From positions 1 to 9,166 of the forward strand of contig JAGXIS010000143.1 in NCBI GenBank assembly GCA_024635465.1: DNA of 9,166 nt, in the 5' to 3' direction. Position 1 is the first letter of the stretch; each line of letters starts with the position of its first letter. Position numbers and translations under genes: made by a program. The DNA is from Bacteroidota bacterium. Its GTDB lineage: Bacteria > Bacteroidota > Rhodothermia > Balneolales > Balneolaceae. The notes below the pieces were generated by a model. It ran no database searches, was not told where the DNA came from, and saw nothing but the letters and a program-made list of their open reading frames with translations. Of the stretch, positions 1 through 6,887 are shown piece by piece.

Positions 1-1158
1 CCTCAACTGAATGGCATTGTAGAGGGGCTTCCGGCAGGGTTAGAGATTACAGAAGAGTATATTGAACAACACCTCATTCGCAGACAGCAAGGGTATGGCA
101 GAGGCGGGAGAATGGCTTTTGAAAAAGATCACGCCACGATTACATCCGGCGTGCGATTTTCTAAAACAACCGGTGCACCGATAGCACTGTCCATGATCAA
201 CCGAGCATTCCAAAAAGATAAAGACAATTGGCCCAAAGTGATGGCTATTGATGGCAAAAGAGGTGATGTTGAGTCGATTACACTTCCAAGACCGGGTCAT
301 GCAGACCTGGTTGGCCTTCAAAAATATCATTTTGACGATATCAGGCCGGTGATTGAACGATCCAGTGCCCGTGAAACGGCAATGAGAGTCGCCTGCTGTT
401 CGGTAGCCCGGAAATTTTTAAAAGATTTGGGTATTGAAATAGGCGGACACGTCATACAGATCGGTTCTGTGGGTTATGAAAGTTGGGGACAGGTTAGAGA
501 AATTGCGGATGGACTGAGCTCAAATGGAGCAGAATCCATCTATAAAAAAGCAGATTTATCTGAAGTGAGATGTTTGAATGAGGATCTAAGTGATCTCATG
601 AGGGAAGAGATCAAAATGAGAAGAAAAGAGGGAACATCACTCGGCGGTATCTATGAAATTATTGTAACCGGACTGCCTGCCGGGCTCGGAAGTTATGTTC
701 ATTGGGATCGTAAACTGGATGGGCAACTTGCTCAGGCAATCATGAGTACTCAAGCGATGAAAGGCGTGGAAGTTGGGTTGGGTTTTGAAGCGGGGAAAAC
801 TCATGGCCATGAGGTGCATGATGAGATCATCTATGAAGATGAATCATTTCAGCGCCGGACCAACCGCGCCGGGGGCATTGAAGGAGGAATGACTACGGGT
901 ATGCCGATCATCCTTCGGGGCGTCATGAAACCGATCCCTACGATGATTAAACCACTCAAAACAGCAGATATTGAAACGAAAATTGAACAGGATACCCGCT
1001 ATGAGAGGTCAGATGTTTGTGCACTTCCACGTGCTGTAGTAGTTGTTGAATCTGTGATTGCACCCGTGTTGGCGAATGCCGTTTTAGAAAAATTTGGCGG
1101 TGACTCAATGAAAGAGGTGTTTGAACGTTTCCCTTTAGACAATGGTCGAAAAAGATAA
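1..1158 (+). CDS. aroC: Chorismate synthase, 5' end cut off by the window
   Basis: Chorismate synthase converts 5-enolpyruvylshikimate-3-phosphate to chorismate using reduced FMN, the last step of the shikimate pathway, in the cytoplasm. The frame is open from base 1; 385 residues are visible and begin with PQLNGIVEGLPAGL, which in the family directly follows the N-terminal GESHG motif. Roughly a dozen residues are therefore missing to the left. Family signatures are all present: TSGVRFSKTTGAPI near nt 142-183, RSSARETAMRVA near nt 358-393, the GGIEGGMTTGMPI segment near nt 870-909, and RSDVCALPRAVVVVE near nt 1006-1050, followed by LEKFGGDS. Small departures are CCS where the family usually has a G-A pair after ARETAMRVA, and HGHEVHDE where GSE-x-NDE is usual. 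The internal ATG at 112 lies inside the conserved core and is not the start. The gene ends in TAA inside the start of the downstream TPR gene, suggesting translational coupling. Confidence 0.96.
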   Translation, partial: PQLNGIVEGLPAGLEITEEYIEQHLIRRQQGYGRGGRMAFEKDHATITSGVRFSKTTGAPIALSMINRAFQKDKDNWPKVMAIDGKRGDVESITLPRPGHADLVGLQKYHFDDIRPVIERSSARETAMRVACCSVARKFLKDLGIEIGGHVIQIGSVGYESWGQVREIADGLSSNGAESIYKKADLSEVRCLNEDLSDLMREEIKMRRKEGTSLGGIYEIIVTGLPAGLGSYVHWDRKLDGQLAQAIMSTQAMKGVEVGLGFEAGKTHGHEVHDEIIYEDESFQRRTNRAGGIEGGMTTGMPIILRGVMKPIPTMIKPLKTADIETKIEQDTRYERSDVCALPRAVVVVESVIAPVLANAVLEKFGGDSMKEVFERFPLDNGRKR

Positions 1159-1477
1159 AATAAAATCCTTGGCTCTGCATCTGAAAAAGAATCCTGCTGA
1201 TTCTTTTTCAAAATTCGCTTTGGCATTGGAACTGTTGAAGATGAATGAGGTATCAAAAGCCAGGATATTGTTTGAATCGGTACTGAAACAGGATCCCAAT
1301 TATCTGGGCGTCTATTATCACCTGGGAAAACTTTATGAAAGTATGGAATTGTATCAAGAAGCCTTAAAAAGCTACACTGATGGAATCAAACTGGCAGAGA
1401 AACAGGACAACCGACGAACACTATCAGAACTCAAGGAAGCATTGGAAATTCTAAAAATAGAAATGAATAATGAGTGA
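1142..1477 (+). CDS. Small TPR-repeat protein
   Basis: This 111-residue protein has no signal peptide or membrane segment, so it is probably cytoplasmic. It consists almost entirely of two 34-residue tetratricopeptide repeats, about residues 19-52 and 53-86. These show the expected pattern of small and aromatic residues (for example LALELLKMNEVSKARILFESVL and YHLGKLYESMELYQEALKSY), with a Pro (P52) near the end of the first repeat. They are flanked by a short N-terminal helix and a charged C-terminal helix. TPRs bind other proteins; no enzymatic motif is visible and the partner cannot be read from the sequence. The ATG overlaps the last 17 nt of aroC and the TGA overlaps the start of the LysM gene by 8 nt, so it is probably translated from the same mRNA as both. 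Whether it acts with the LysM protein is unknown. Confidence 0.85.
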   Translation: MVEKDKIKSLALHLKKNPADSFSKFALALELLKMNEVSKARILFESVLKQDPNYLGVYYHLGKLYESMELYQEALKSYTDGIKLAEKQDNRRTLSELKEALEILKIEMNNE

Positions 1478-2642
1478 ACAGACCTTCAAAATTAGTACCG
1501 TATTCTCCATTTTTCTAATTCTAACTCTATTCACGATTGATTTGGGCCACGCGCAAACGCAACGTACAGAACATGTTGTAGAAGCCGGAGAGACCTTATT
1601 CAGTATTTCAAGAGATTATAACATATCCGTCAGTGACTTAAGATCATGGAATGAGTTGGAGTCTGATAATTTACAGCCCGGACAAGTTTTATCCTTACTT
1701 CCTGCCGATTCAGCCGACCACATCATTCATCAAGTGAAAGCGGGTGAATCGCTTTTTGCAATATCGAGACGTTATGGAGTGACAATCGCGGAAATACAGC
1801 AATGGAATCAGTTGGATGGGACTGCTTTGGATGCCGGTCGCGAATTGATTCTCTACTCAAGGATAGATCTTGGCGAGGCACCTCCCCCTCCATCTGTCAC
1901 TGAAATCGAGCAGATGGATGAACAGGAGCGTTCATCTATTGTTCGTGATTTAGATGCTTCAACCGGAAGCGAAAGTTATGTAATTCGAAGTGGTGATACG
2001 CTCTATCAAATTGCCAGAGATCACGATATGACCGTAAACGAACTGAGGACTTTAAATAACCTGAGCAGTGATATGCTTCGGGTGGGTGATCGCATTATGG
2101 TCAGAAGAGTTCAAACGGCACCTTCTATTGCTGAAGGAGCTGAAGATTCCACGCCTCAAGGAAAGTTCACTACTTACAGAGTGCAAAGCGGTGAAAATAT
2201 GGAGTCTCTCCTGACCCGTTTTAAAATGAGCAGAGCTGAGTTAATGGCACTGAATCCCGGATTAGAAAGTGGCTCCGTCACAAACGGTCAACAGTTAACG
2301 GTACTCTTGCCGCCAACACGAGACTTTCGTAATCCGTATCGCAGAGATGCCAATTTGGAAGATCTGGGAACCGTTTCTGTCACAAGTTATCAGATGAGAG
2401 AAAAAGCCACCCCAACAACAAGCGGAGAGCTTTATAATCCGGATCAACTGACAGCGGCCCACAGTAATATGGCTCTTGGAAATGTGATCTATGTTGAAAA
2501 TCCTAACAATGGACATGGAGTTTTTGTTCGAGTAAATGATCGGCAATCAGGAGATGGATTAAAACTCTCAAATAAAGCCTATGAGATGTTAAATTTTTCT
2601 AGCATTGAACAACCTCTGGTAACGATCTATCTGGATAACTGA
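1470..2642 (+). CDS. Secreted LysM x4 / RlpA-like double-psi beta-barrel protein
   Basis: This 390-residue protein is predicted to be exported and to bind peptidoglycan. Residues 1-28 look like a signal peptide: a hydrophobic stretch VFSIFLILTLFTIDL ending GHA, with likely cleavage before QTQ. Four LysM repeats follow at about residues 35-78, 86-129, 170-212 and 235-281; the first three carry the typical (V/A)xxGxTLxxIxxxY core and the fourth is more divergent. A proline-containing acidic linker (about 130-168) separates repeats 2 and 3. Residues 300-390 match the RlpA-type double-psi beta-barrel: TSGELYNPDQLTAAHSNMALG and VFVRVNDRQSGDGLKLS. H331 and D357 align with the His and Asp that are important for the lytic transglycosylase activity of Pseudomonas RlpA. 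No lipobox Cys is present, so it is probably soluble in the periplasm or wall-bound rather than a lipoprotein, and there is no SPOR domain. It is the last gene of the aroC-TPR cluster. The domain calls are firm; enzymatic activity is inferred. Confidence 0.9.
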   Translation: MSEQTFKISTVFSIFLILTLFTIDLGHAQTQRTEHVVEAGETLFSISRDYNISVSDLRSWNELESDNLQPGQVLSLLPADSADHIIHQVKAGESLFAISRRYGVTIAEIQQWNQLDGTALDAGRELILYSRIDLGEAPPPPSVTEIEQMDEQERSSIVRDLDASTGSESYVIRSGDTLYQIARDHDMTVNELRTLNNLSSDMLRVGDRIMVRRVQTAPSIAEGAEDSTPQGKFTTYRVQSGENMESLLTRFKMSRAELMALNPGLESGSVTNGQQLTVLLPPTRDFRNPYRRDANLEDLGTVSVTSYQMREKATPTTSGELYNPDQLTAAHSNMALGNVIYVENPNNGHGVFVRVNDRQSGDGLKLSNKAYEMLNFSSIEQPLVTIYLDN

Positions 2643-2722
2643 TCGTTTTAAAATCTCAATTTTTTTAAAAGTACAAAGCCATTTTTTGTTACCCCGACAA
2701 TTTGCAATAGAATTGATCGTGT

Positions 2723-2750
2723 GGGAACAATCAAAGGCATTTTTTAGTTA
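2723..2750 (+). promoter_or_regulatory. Candidate SigR-type (ECF) promoter, GGGAAC-N18-GTT
   Basis: GGGAAC at 2723-2728 is followed after exactly 18 bases by GTTA at 2747-2750. The established Streptomyces SigR consensus is GGGAAT-N18-GTT, so this differs at one position with identical spacing. It points towards the SigR-like sigma gene 286 nt downstream, the arrangement expected of an autoregulated ECF sigma factor. Transcription would start near 2757. Looking by eye, I found no second match of this quality in the window. It is short enough to occur by chance, and the sigma-promoter link is inference. Confidence 0.4.
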
Positions 2751-2759
2751 TGTGACTAC

Positions 2760-2805
2760 TTTGATTTAAGCAAAATTTCTTTCAAAAGAAGCACCTTAAA
2801 TCAAA
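2760..2805 (+). repeat. Perfect 11-bp inverted repeat (stem-loop or operator)
   Basis: TTTGATTTAAG at 2760-2770 is exactly complementary to CTTAAATCAAA at 2795-2805. The 24-base loop can form a second small hairpin, TTCTT/AAGAA around a TCAA loop (2777-2790). It lies directly after the candidate SigR-type promoter, so a transcript from there would begin almost with this stem. There is no U-run after the 3' arm, so a rho-independent terminator for the LysM gene is unlikely. An mRNA-stabilising 5' hairpin, a leader regulatory element or a dimeric-protein binding site are all possible. Confidence 0.6.
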
Positions 2806-2817
2806 CAAATTGAAAGA

Positions 2818-2940
2818 ATGCAGGTAGAATGTCGGGACACATTTACAGCTTCTTCTATTCCACAATTGTTAGCAAAAATTGGTTATCTTGACTCAGTAGT
2901 TAAGAGAAAATTTACAAGACTGATCAATTCTATCAATTAG
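2818..2940 (+). CDS. Possible 40-residue leader peptide (unrecognised)
   Basis: An ATG at 2818, 12 nt after the inverted repeat, opens 40 codons ending in TAG at 2940, upstream of the sigma factor gene. The predicted peptide begins MQVECRDTF and is basic (three Lys, three Arg against three acidic residues) with a single Cys and a Lys/Arg-rich C-terminal half. It has no signal peptide, no zinc-binding ZAS motif (HxxxCxxC) and no recognisable family. A stop lies just upstream in frame (2797-2799), and no good Shine-Dalgarno sequence precedes the ATG, although most genes here also lack one. A 40-codon open frame can arise by chance in AT-rich DNA, so this is a weak call. Confidence 0.2.
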   Translation: MQVECRDTFTASSIPQLLAKIGYLDSVVKRKFTRLINSIN

Positions 2941-3035
2941 ACTATAAAATATCTTAGCAGTACATTACGTATTAAATATTGTACAAGACGACTTAAGAGA
3001 AGAACATAAAATATTTACGCTGCAATAAATTAGGG

Positions 3036-3611
3036 ATGGCAGAACTCACGAAAAAAGAAATCAATAAGCAGCAAGACTTCAATGAGGAGATTTTACCTCA
3101 TCTGGATGCTCTTTATAATTTTGGTTTGAGGCTGACTGCAGATCCAAACGATGCGGAAGATTTGGTTCAGGATACGATTGTAAAGGCATTCCGATTTTTC
3201 AGCAGTTATGAGAAGGGAACTAATGCAAAAGCGTGGCTCTTCAGAATTCTGAAAAATTCTTACATCAACAACTACAGAAGAAAATCTAAGAAACCGCAGG
3301 AAGTTGACTATGATGAAGTCGCTTCATTTTATGAGTCTATCCGCGCTGAGAGAACCAATAGTTCGGATTTGGAAGATAAAATGTTTCGTGAGTTGATTGA
3401 TGATGATCTCTCCAATGCGCTCGACAGTATTCCTGAAGATTTCAGAACGGTTGTATTGCTTTGTGACGTTGAAGATTTCACTTACGAAGAGATCGCAAAT
3501 ATGCTTGATGTGCCGATAGGTACAATCCGATCCAGATTACATCGTGGCAGAAATCTGCTGAAAGCACAGTTGATGGAGTATGCAACAAATCGTGGTTATG
3601 CTACGGACTAA
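3036..3611 (+). CDS. ECF-family RNA polymerase sigma factor, SigR-like (ECF12)
   Basis: This 191-residue extracytoplasmic-function sigma factor directs RNA polymerase to a specific promoter set. Region sigma-2 spans about residues 16-82: DAEDLVQDT (39-47), then KAWLFRILKNSYINNYRRK (65-83), which covers the -10 melting and recognition segments. Region sigma-4 spans about 124-178, with the helix-turn-helix FTYEEIANMLDVPIGTIRSRL (148-168) followed by HRGRNLLK. GTNAKAWLFRILKNSYIN, IPEDFR and PIGTIRSRLHRGR are strikingly close to Streptomyces SigR, the thiol-oxidative-stress sigma factor. SigR is normally held by the adjacent zinc anti-sigma RsrA, but no such gene follows here; the next gene is a convergent histidine kinase. 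The ATG at 3036 is the only usable start; GGG directly abuts it and there is no spaced Shine-Dalgarno. The family call is firm; a role in redox or protein-stress response is inferred from SigR. Confidence 0.93.
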   Translation: MAELTKKEINKQQDFNEEILPHLDALYNFGLRLTADPNDAEDLVQDTIVKAFRFFSSYEKGTNAKAWLFRILKNSYINNYRRKSKKPQEVDYDEVASFYESIRAERTNSSDLEDKMFRELIDDDLSNALDSIPEDFRTVVLLCDVEDFTYEEIANMLDVPIGTIRSRLHRGRNLLKAQLMEYATNRGYATD

Positions 3612-4885
3612 GTGGGAAGGATAATTCGGATAACAGTCCCTCTGTTCGGTTCACTGCTATAAACAAATACCTTTCCATTGTGATACTCTTCAATAATTCT
3701 ACGGGTTAAACTGAGTCCAAGCCCCCATCCTCTCTTTTTTGTACTGAAACCCGGTTTAAAGATCTCCTTTATATATTTCCTGTCTATTCCTGTACCGGAA
3801 TCCTCAATATCAATGACGAGCTGATTACCTTCAATTTCAGCACTGATCGATACGTATTGTGTTGATTCTGAATCCCGAATAGCATCCATCGAATTTTTGA
3901 TCAGATTTTCAATGGCCCATTGAAATAATTCTGTGTTGATGGAGGCTTTTACGTTAGATGCTACAAATTTCCGAACCTCGATTCGTTTCCCAAGTTGGGG
4001 CAATCTTCTCTCCATATAGGAAATCACTTCATCGATGATCGGTTCCAAATGGGTCCTCTTTAATTCAGGCTGAGATCCGATCTTATTGAAGCGTTCAGCA
4101 ATTCCTTTTAGCCTGCTCACATCATTTTCAATCTCATAGACAATAGAGAGAGTCTCTTCGTTTTGCTGAGAATTGTCTTTGAGCAGCTGAATCCAGCCAT
4201 ACATACTGGACAGAGGGGTGCCCAGTTGATGCGCGGCCTCCTTGGTCATGCCAACCCATAGATTAGACTGCTCCGATCGGGTGATACTTTTGTAGGTTAC
4301 GTACCCGACTCCCAGAAGAAGTGCCAGAATTCCGAATTGGACGTAGGGGAAAAATCGAAGATACTGGATCATCTCACTTTCACCGTAATAGACCATCTGA
4401 TTGAAAGAACGATCACCGGCACTTATAGTAAATGTTATCGGTTCATGAACAGCACCGAAATTCTTTATAAGCTGTTGTATATCCGCTTCTTCATCAATAA
4501 ATCTAGCGTATATCACAAAATCTGATTCGTCCACAACAATCACCGGGATCTCAAAAAGATCATCCGGCTGAATAATTTCACGATTTACAAAATCGATCGT
4601 CGCTTTTTCAGATTCGGCTTCTAAAATTAATCTTGTGAGACTGTCCGGGATCTCCGGGTAGTTATTCAGGACACTTACCACCTGATTCAGTTTTTCACTC
4701 ACTTCAAAATAGATCGGGTCCACATTGTGTTGGAATGCTTTTGTCCACAGTTCCACACTGGCTCGCTCCTGCTGCATGATTTTGTTGAGCAGCACCTGGT
4801 TATAGATAAAGGATGCAATGGCCAAAATGACTAGAAAAATGACCAATATCAGTTTTATCCGGCTGGATGGGAGTAATCTGTTCAT
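3608..4885 (-). CDS. Membrane sensor histidine kinase (two-component)
   Basis: A 425-residue sensor kinase starting at ATG 4885; an in-frame TTG at 4897 would give 429 residues (numbering below uses the longer form). There is no clear ribosome-binding site for either, and ATG is preferred. One membrane segment lies at about residues 13-32 and a second at about 184-203, enclosing a sensor domain of about 150 residues that I do not recognise. The H-box is KEAAHQLGTPLSSM, with phospho-accepting H223; the next residue is Gln rather than Glu/Asp, a variant known in HQL-type kinases. The ATPase domain has an N-box WAIENLIKNSMDAI (327-340), the G1 motif DSGTG (366-370), then FKPGFSTKKRGWGLGLSL (380-397). 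No response regulator is adjacent, so the partner is unknown. The stop overlaps the sigma factor stop tail to tail, and an intrinsic terminator separates the gene from clpX upstream, so it probably needs its own promoter. Confidence 0.9.
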   Translation of the reverse strand: MNRLLPSSRIKLILVIFLVILAIASFIYNQVLLNKIMQQERASVELWTKAFQHNVDPIYFEVSEKLNQVVSVLNNYPEIPDSLTRLILEAESEKATIDFVNREIIQPDDLFEIPVIVVDESDFVIYARFIDEEADIQQLIKNFGAVHEPITFTISAGDRSFNQMVYYGESEMIQYLRFFPYVQFGILALLLGVGYVTYKSITRSEQSNLWVGMTKEAAHQLGTPLSSMYGWIQLLKDNSQQNEETLSIVYEIENDVSRLKGIAERFNKIGSQPELKRTHLEPIIDEVISYMERRLPQLGKRIEVRKFVASNVKASINTELFQWAIENLIKNSMDAIRDSESTQYVSISAEIEGNQLVIDIEDSGTGIDRKYIKEIFKPGFSTKKRGWGLGLSLTRRIIEEYHNGKVFVYSSEPNRGTVIRIILPT

Positions 4886-4937
4886 GAGTGACAGCAATTG
4901 ATCTGCATAGGAACCGATCTTAACAATGGATCATTCT

Positions 4938-4963
4938 GAAAAATACCCGGCATTCTTCCGGGT
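4938..4963 (-). terminator. Rho-independent terminator after clpX
   Basis: Read on the minus strand, ACCCGG (4963-4958), a 7-base loop and CCGGGT (4950-4945) form a perfect 6-bp GC-rich stem followed by ATTTTTC. It lies 20 nt past the clpX stop, which fits the end of the tig-clpP-clpX transcript. It would insulate the histidine kinase gene downstream. No T-run follows on the plus side, so it is one-directional. Confidence 0.75.
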
Positions 4964-4982
4964 TGGGTGCTCAAGAGAACAA

Positions 4983-6236
4983 TTAGGCTGAAGCTCTCTG
5001 TTTTTCATAAATCGGAGGCGCTTTTTTCTCAACCGTCTCCCTTGTTATGATACAGCGTTTCACATTCTTCATGGAAGGTATCACAAACATTATTTCAAGC
5101 ATCGCATCTTCTAAGATGGATCGGAGTCCACGGGCTCCGGTTTTCCGTTCACGTGCCCGTTCAACAACGGCAGTAAGAGCATCATCTTCAAAGACCAATT
5201 CCACCTCTTCGAGGCTAAATAGCTTCTTATACTGTTTGGTGATCGCATTTTTAGGTTCAACAAGAATTTTGATCATGGCTTCGTCCGATAACTCTTCCAA
5301 TCCACAGATAATTGGGAGTCGTCCTATCAATTCCGGAATCAATCCAAATTTTTGGAGATCATCGGGTTCTACATGAGTAAAAATCTTGGGATCTTTTTTA
5401 TCAAAATGTTTCTGATCATCCGAATGGAATCCCATTGAACTTGTGGAAAGTCTTCGGGCAATCACTTCTTCGAGTCCGCTAAAGGCCCCGCCACAAATAA
5501 AGAGGATATCAGATGTATCCAATTGAATGAAACTCTGTTCAGGGTGCTTACGCCCCCCTTTTGGAGGAATATTAGCTGTTGTTCCTTCCAGAATCTTCAG
5601 AAGTGCCTGCTGTACGCCTTCACCGGATACATCACGGGTGATGGATGGGTTATCGCTTTTGCGAGAAACTTTATCAATTTCATCGATATAAACGATTCCT
5701 CTTTTGGCACGTTCCACATCAAAATCAGCGGATTGCAGCAAATTACTGAGAATACTTTCCACATCTTCGCCAACGTAACCTGCTTCTGTCAGAACGGTTG
5801 CATCGGCAATGGTAAATGGGACATCGATTAAATCAGCCAGTGTTTTGGCTAAAAGTGTTTTTCCTGAGCCTGTGGGTCCCAGCAGACAGATATTGCTCTT
5901 CTCAATTTTTGTGTCATCAAATTGAATTTCAGAAGAGCCGGATACACGTTTATAGTGATTATAGACGGCGACAGCGAGTGCTTTTTTTGCGTCATCCTGG
6001 CCGATTACATACTCATCCAGCTTGTTTTTGATCTCAATCGGCTTGAGCATCGGTTTGTACTGCTTTTCACGACGGCGGGCTAATGAAGAAAGGTCACTTT
6101 GAATAATGCTTGAAGCATCTTCAACACAGTGATTACAAATGTACACATCCGGTCCTGCAACCATTGAATTTACATCCTGGCTGGCACGACCACAAAATGA
6201 ACAAAATACTGCTTCGTTATCTTTCTTTTTACTCAT
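4983..6236 (-). CDS. clpX: ATP-dependent Clp protease ATP-binding subunit ClpX
   Basis: ClpX is the hexameric AAA+ unfoldase that recognises tagged substrates and threads them into ClpP. The 417 residues are full family length. The N-terminal C4 zinc-binding domain uses C12, C15, C34 and C37 (FCSFCGR ... YICNHC). The AAA+ core has Walker A GPTGSGKT (120-127), pore-1 loop GYVG (153-156), Walker B IVYIDEID (181-188), the RKH loop (229-231) and the sensor-2 motif GARGLR (367-372). The ClpP-docking loop, (L/I/V)GF in most ClpX proteins, reads MGF at 268-270, so docking to ClpP should be preserved. The ATG start lies 6 nt after the clpP stop, indicating co-transcription with clpP and tig. An intrinsic terminator follows the gene. 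No features suggest truncation or loss of function. Confidence 0.98.
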   Translation of the reverse strand: MSKKKDNEAVFCSFCGRASQDVNSMVAGPDVYICNHCVEDASSIIQSDLSSLARRREKQYKPMLKPIEIKNKLDEYVIGQDDAKKALAVAVYNHYKRVSGSSEIQFDDTKIEKSNICLLGPTGSGKTLLAKTLADLIDVPFTIADATVLTEAGYVGEDVESILSNLLQSADFDVERAKRGIVYIDEIDKVSRKSDNPSITRDVSGEGVQQALLKILEGTTANIPPKGGRKHPEQSFIQLDTSDILFICGGAFSGLEEVIARRLSTSSMGFHSDDQKHFDKKDPKIFTHVEPDDLQKFGLIPELIGRLPIICGLEELSDEAMIKILVEPKNAITKQYKKLFSLEEVELVFEDDALTAVVERARERKTGARGLRSILEDAMLEIMFVIPSMKNVKRCIITRETVEKKAPPIYEKQRASA

Positions 6237-6242
6237 AAGTTT

Positions 6243-6881
6243 TTAACGTCTCATTACTCTGTCGATCAGACCATATTCCTTTGCTTCGTCAGCAGTCATC
6301 CATTTGTTTCGGTCTGAATCCCTGATTATATCTTCAACATCTTTACCCGCATGTTCTGCTAATATAGAACTTAATTCTTTTTTAAGCCTTAGAATTTCCT
6401 GAGCTTCAATTTCAATATCACTTGCCTGCCCCTGTACACCGCCAAGTGGCTGGTGAATCATAACCCTTGAGTGAGGCAGTGAATTTCTTTTACCTTTAGT
6501 GCCTGCAGTCAAAAGAACGGCACCCATTGAGGCGGCCATCCCGACACATGTTGTTGCCACATCACATTTAATATACTGCATGGTATCGTAGATCGCCATT
6601 CCCGCAGAAACAACGCCGCCCGGACTGTTAATGTACAGATTAATATCCTTTTCGGCATCCTGGCTCTCCAGGAACAATAATTGTGCTACGATTGAACTGG
6701 CTACCGTATCATTGATCGGTGTTCCCAAAATGATAATTCGATCTTTTAATAGCCTGGAGTATATATCGTAGGCTCTTTCTCCCCTGTTCGTGGTTTCTAC
6801 AACCATCGGGATCAAACTGTTCTGTATATCTGTAATATCGCTCATGGATGGAATCTCAAATAGTGGTTGATTTCGGATCAT
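6243..6881 (-). CDS. clpP: ATP-dependent Clp protease proteolytic subunit ClpP
   Basis: ClpP is the barrel-forming serine peptidase that degrades proteins delivered by ClpX. The 212 residues match the family from [30 protein letters not shown] onwards (about residues 24-53). The nucleophile is S118 in GMAASMGAV and the catalytic His is H143 in MIHQPLGG. Their spacing, and that to residue 192, reproduce E. coli S97-H122-D171 exactly, but residue 192 is Asn (codon AAC, complement of 6306-6308; DSDRNKWM) where most ClpPs have Asp. Listeria ClpP1 has the same Asn and altered activity. The oxyanion-side loop SPGGVVSAG (86-94) is normal. The start at 6881 leaves a short N-terminal leader; a second Met at residue 13 is an alternative start. 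The gene sits 6 nt after tig and 6 nt before clpX, in the classic tig-clpP-clpX order. Confidence 0.97.
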   Translation of the reverse strand: MIRNQPLFEIPSMSDITDIQNSLIPMVVETTNRGERAYDIYSRLLKDRIIILGTPINDTVASSIVAQLLFLESQDAEKDINLYINSPGGVVSAGMAIYDTMQYIKCDVATTCVGMAASMGAVLLTAGTKGKRNSLPHSRVMIHQPLGGVQGQASDIEIEAQEILRLKKELSSILAEHAGKDVEDIIRDSDRNKWMTADEAKEYGLIDRVMRR

Positions 6882-6887
6882 TGCTGT

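Larger units (their letters stand above)
2643..3035. other. 393-bp intergenic region upstream of the sigma factor gene
   Basis: This AT-rich gap contains no conventional gene. It holds a SigR-type promoter match (2723-2750), a perfect 11-bp inverted repeat (2760-2770 and 2795-2805) and a possible 40-codon frame (2818-2940), listed separately. No convincing intrinsic terminator for the LysM gene is visible; the 2643-2700 stretch is only runs of A and T without a GC-rich stem. The in-frame region directly before the sigma factor ATG is open back to a stop at 2994-2996 but has no alternative start, so the sigma factor is not extended upstream. Confidence 0.7.

Noticed and set aside
2760..2805. 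Intrinsic terminator for the aroC-TPR-LysM cluster
   Set aside because: The stem is AT-rich, the loop is long and no T-run follows the 3' arm; it also lies 118 nt past the LysM stop.
2920..2948. CTGATC-N17-TATAAA as a housekeeping promoter close to the sigma factor gene
   Set aside because: The -10 is good but the -35 matches only half the consensus, in AT-rich DNA where such pairs are common. It remains an alternative to the SigR-type site.
4885..4897. TTG at 4897 as the histidine kinase start
   Set aside because: It adds only four residues and has no Shine-Dalgarno; the ATG at 4885 is the simpler choice, though TTG cannot be excluded.
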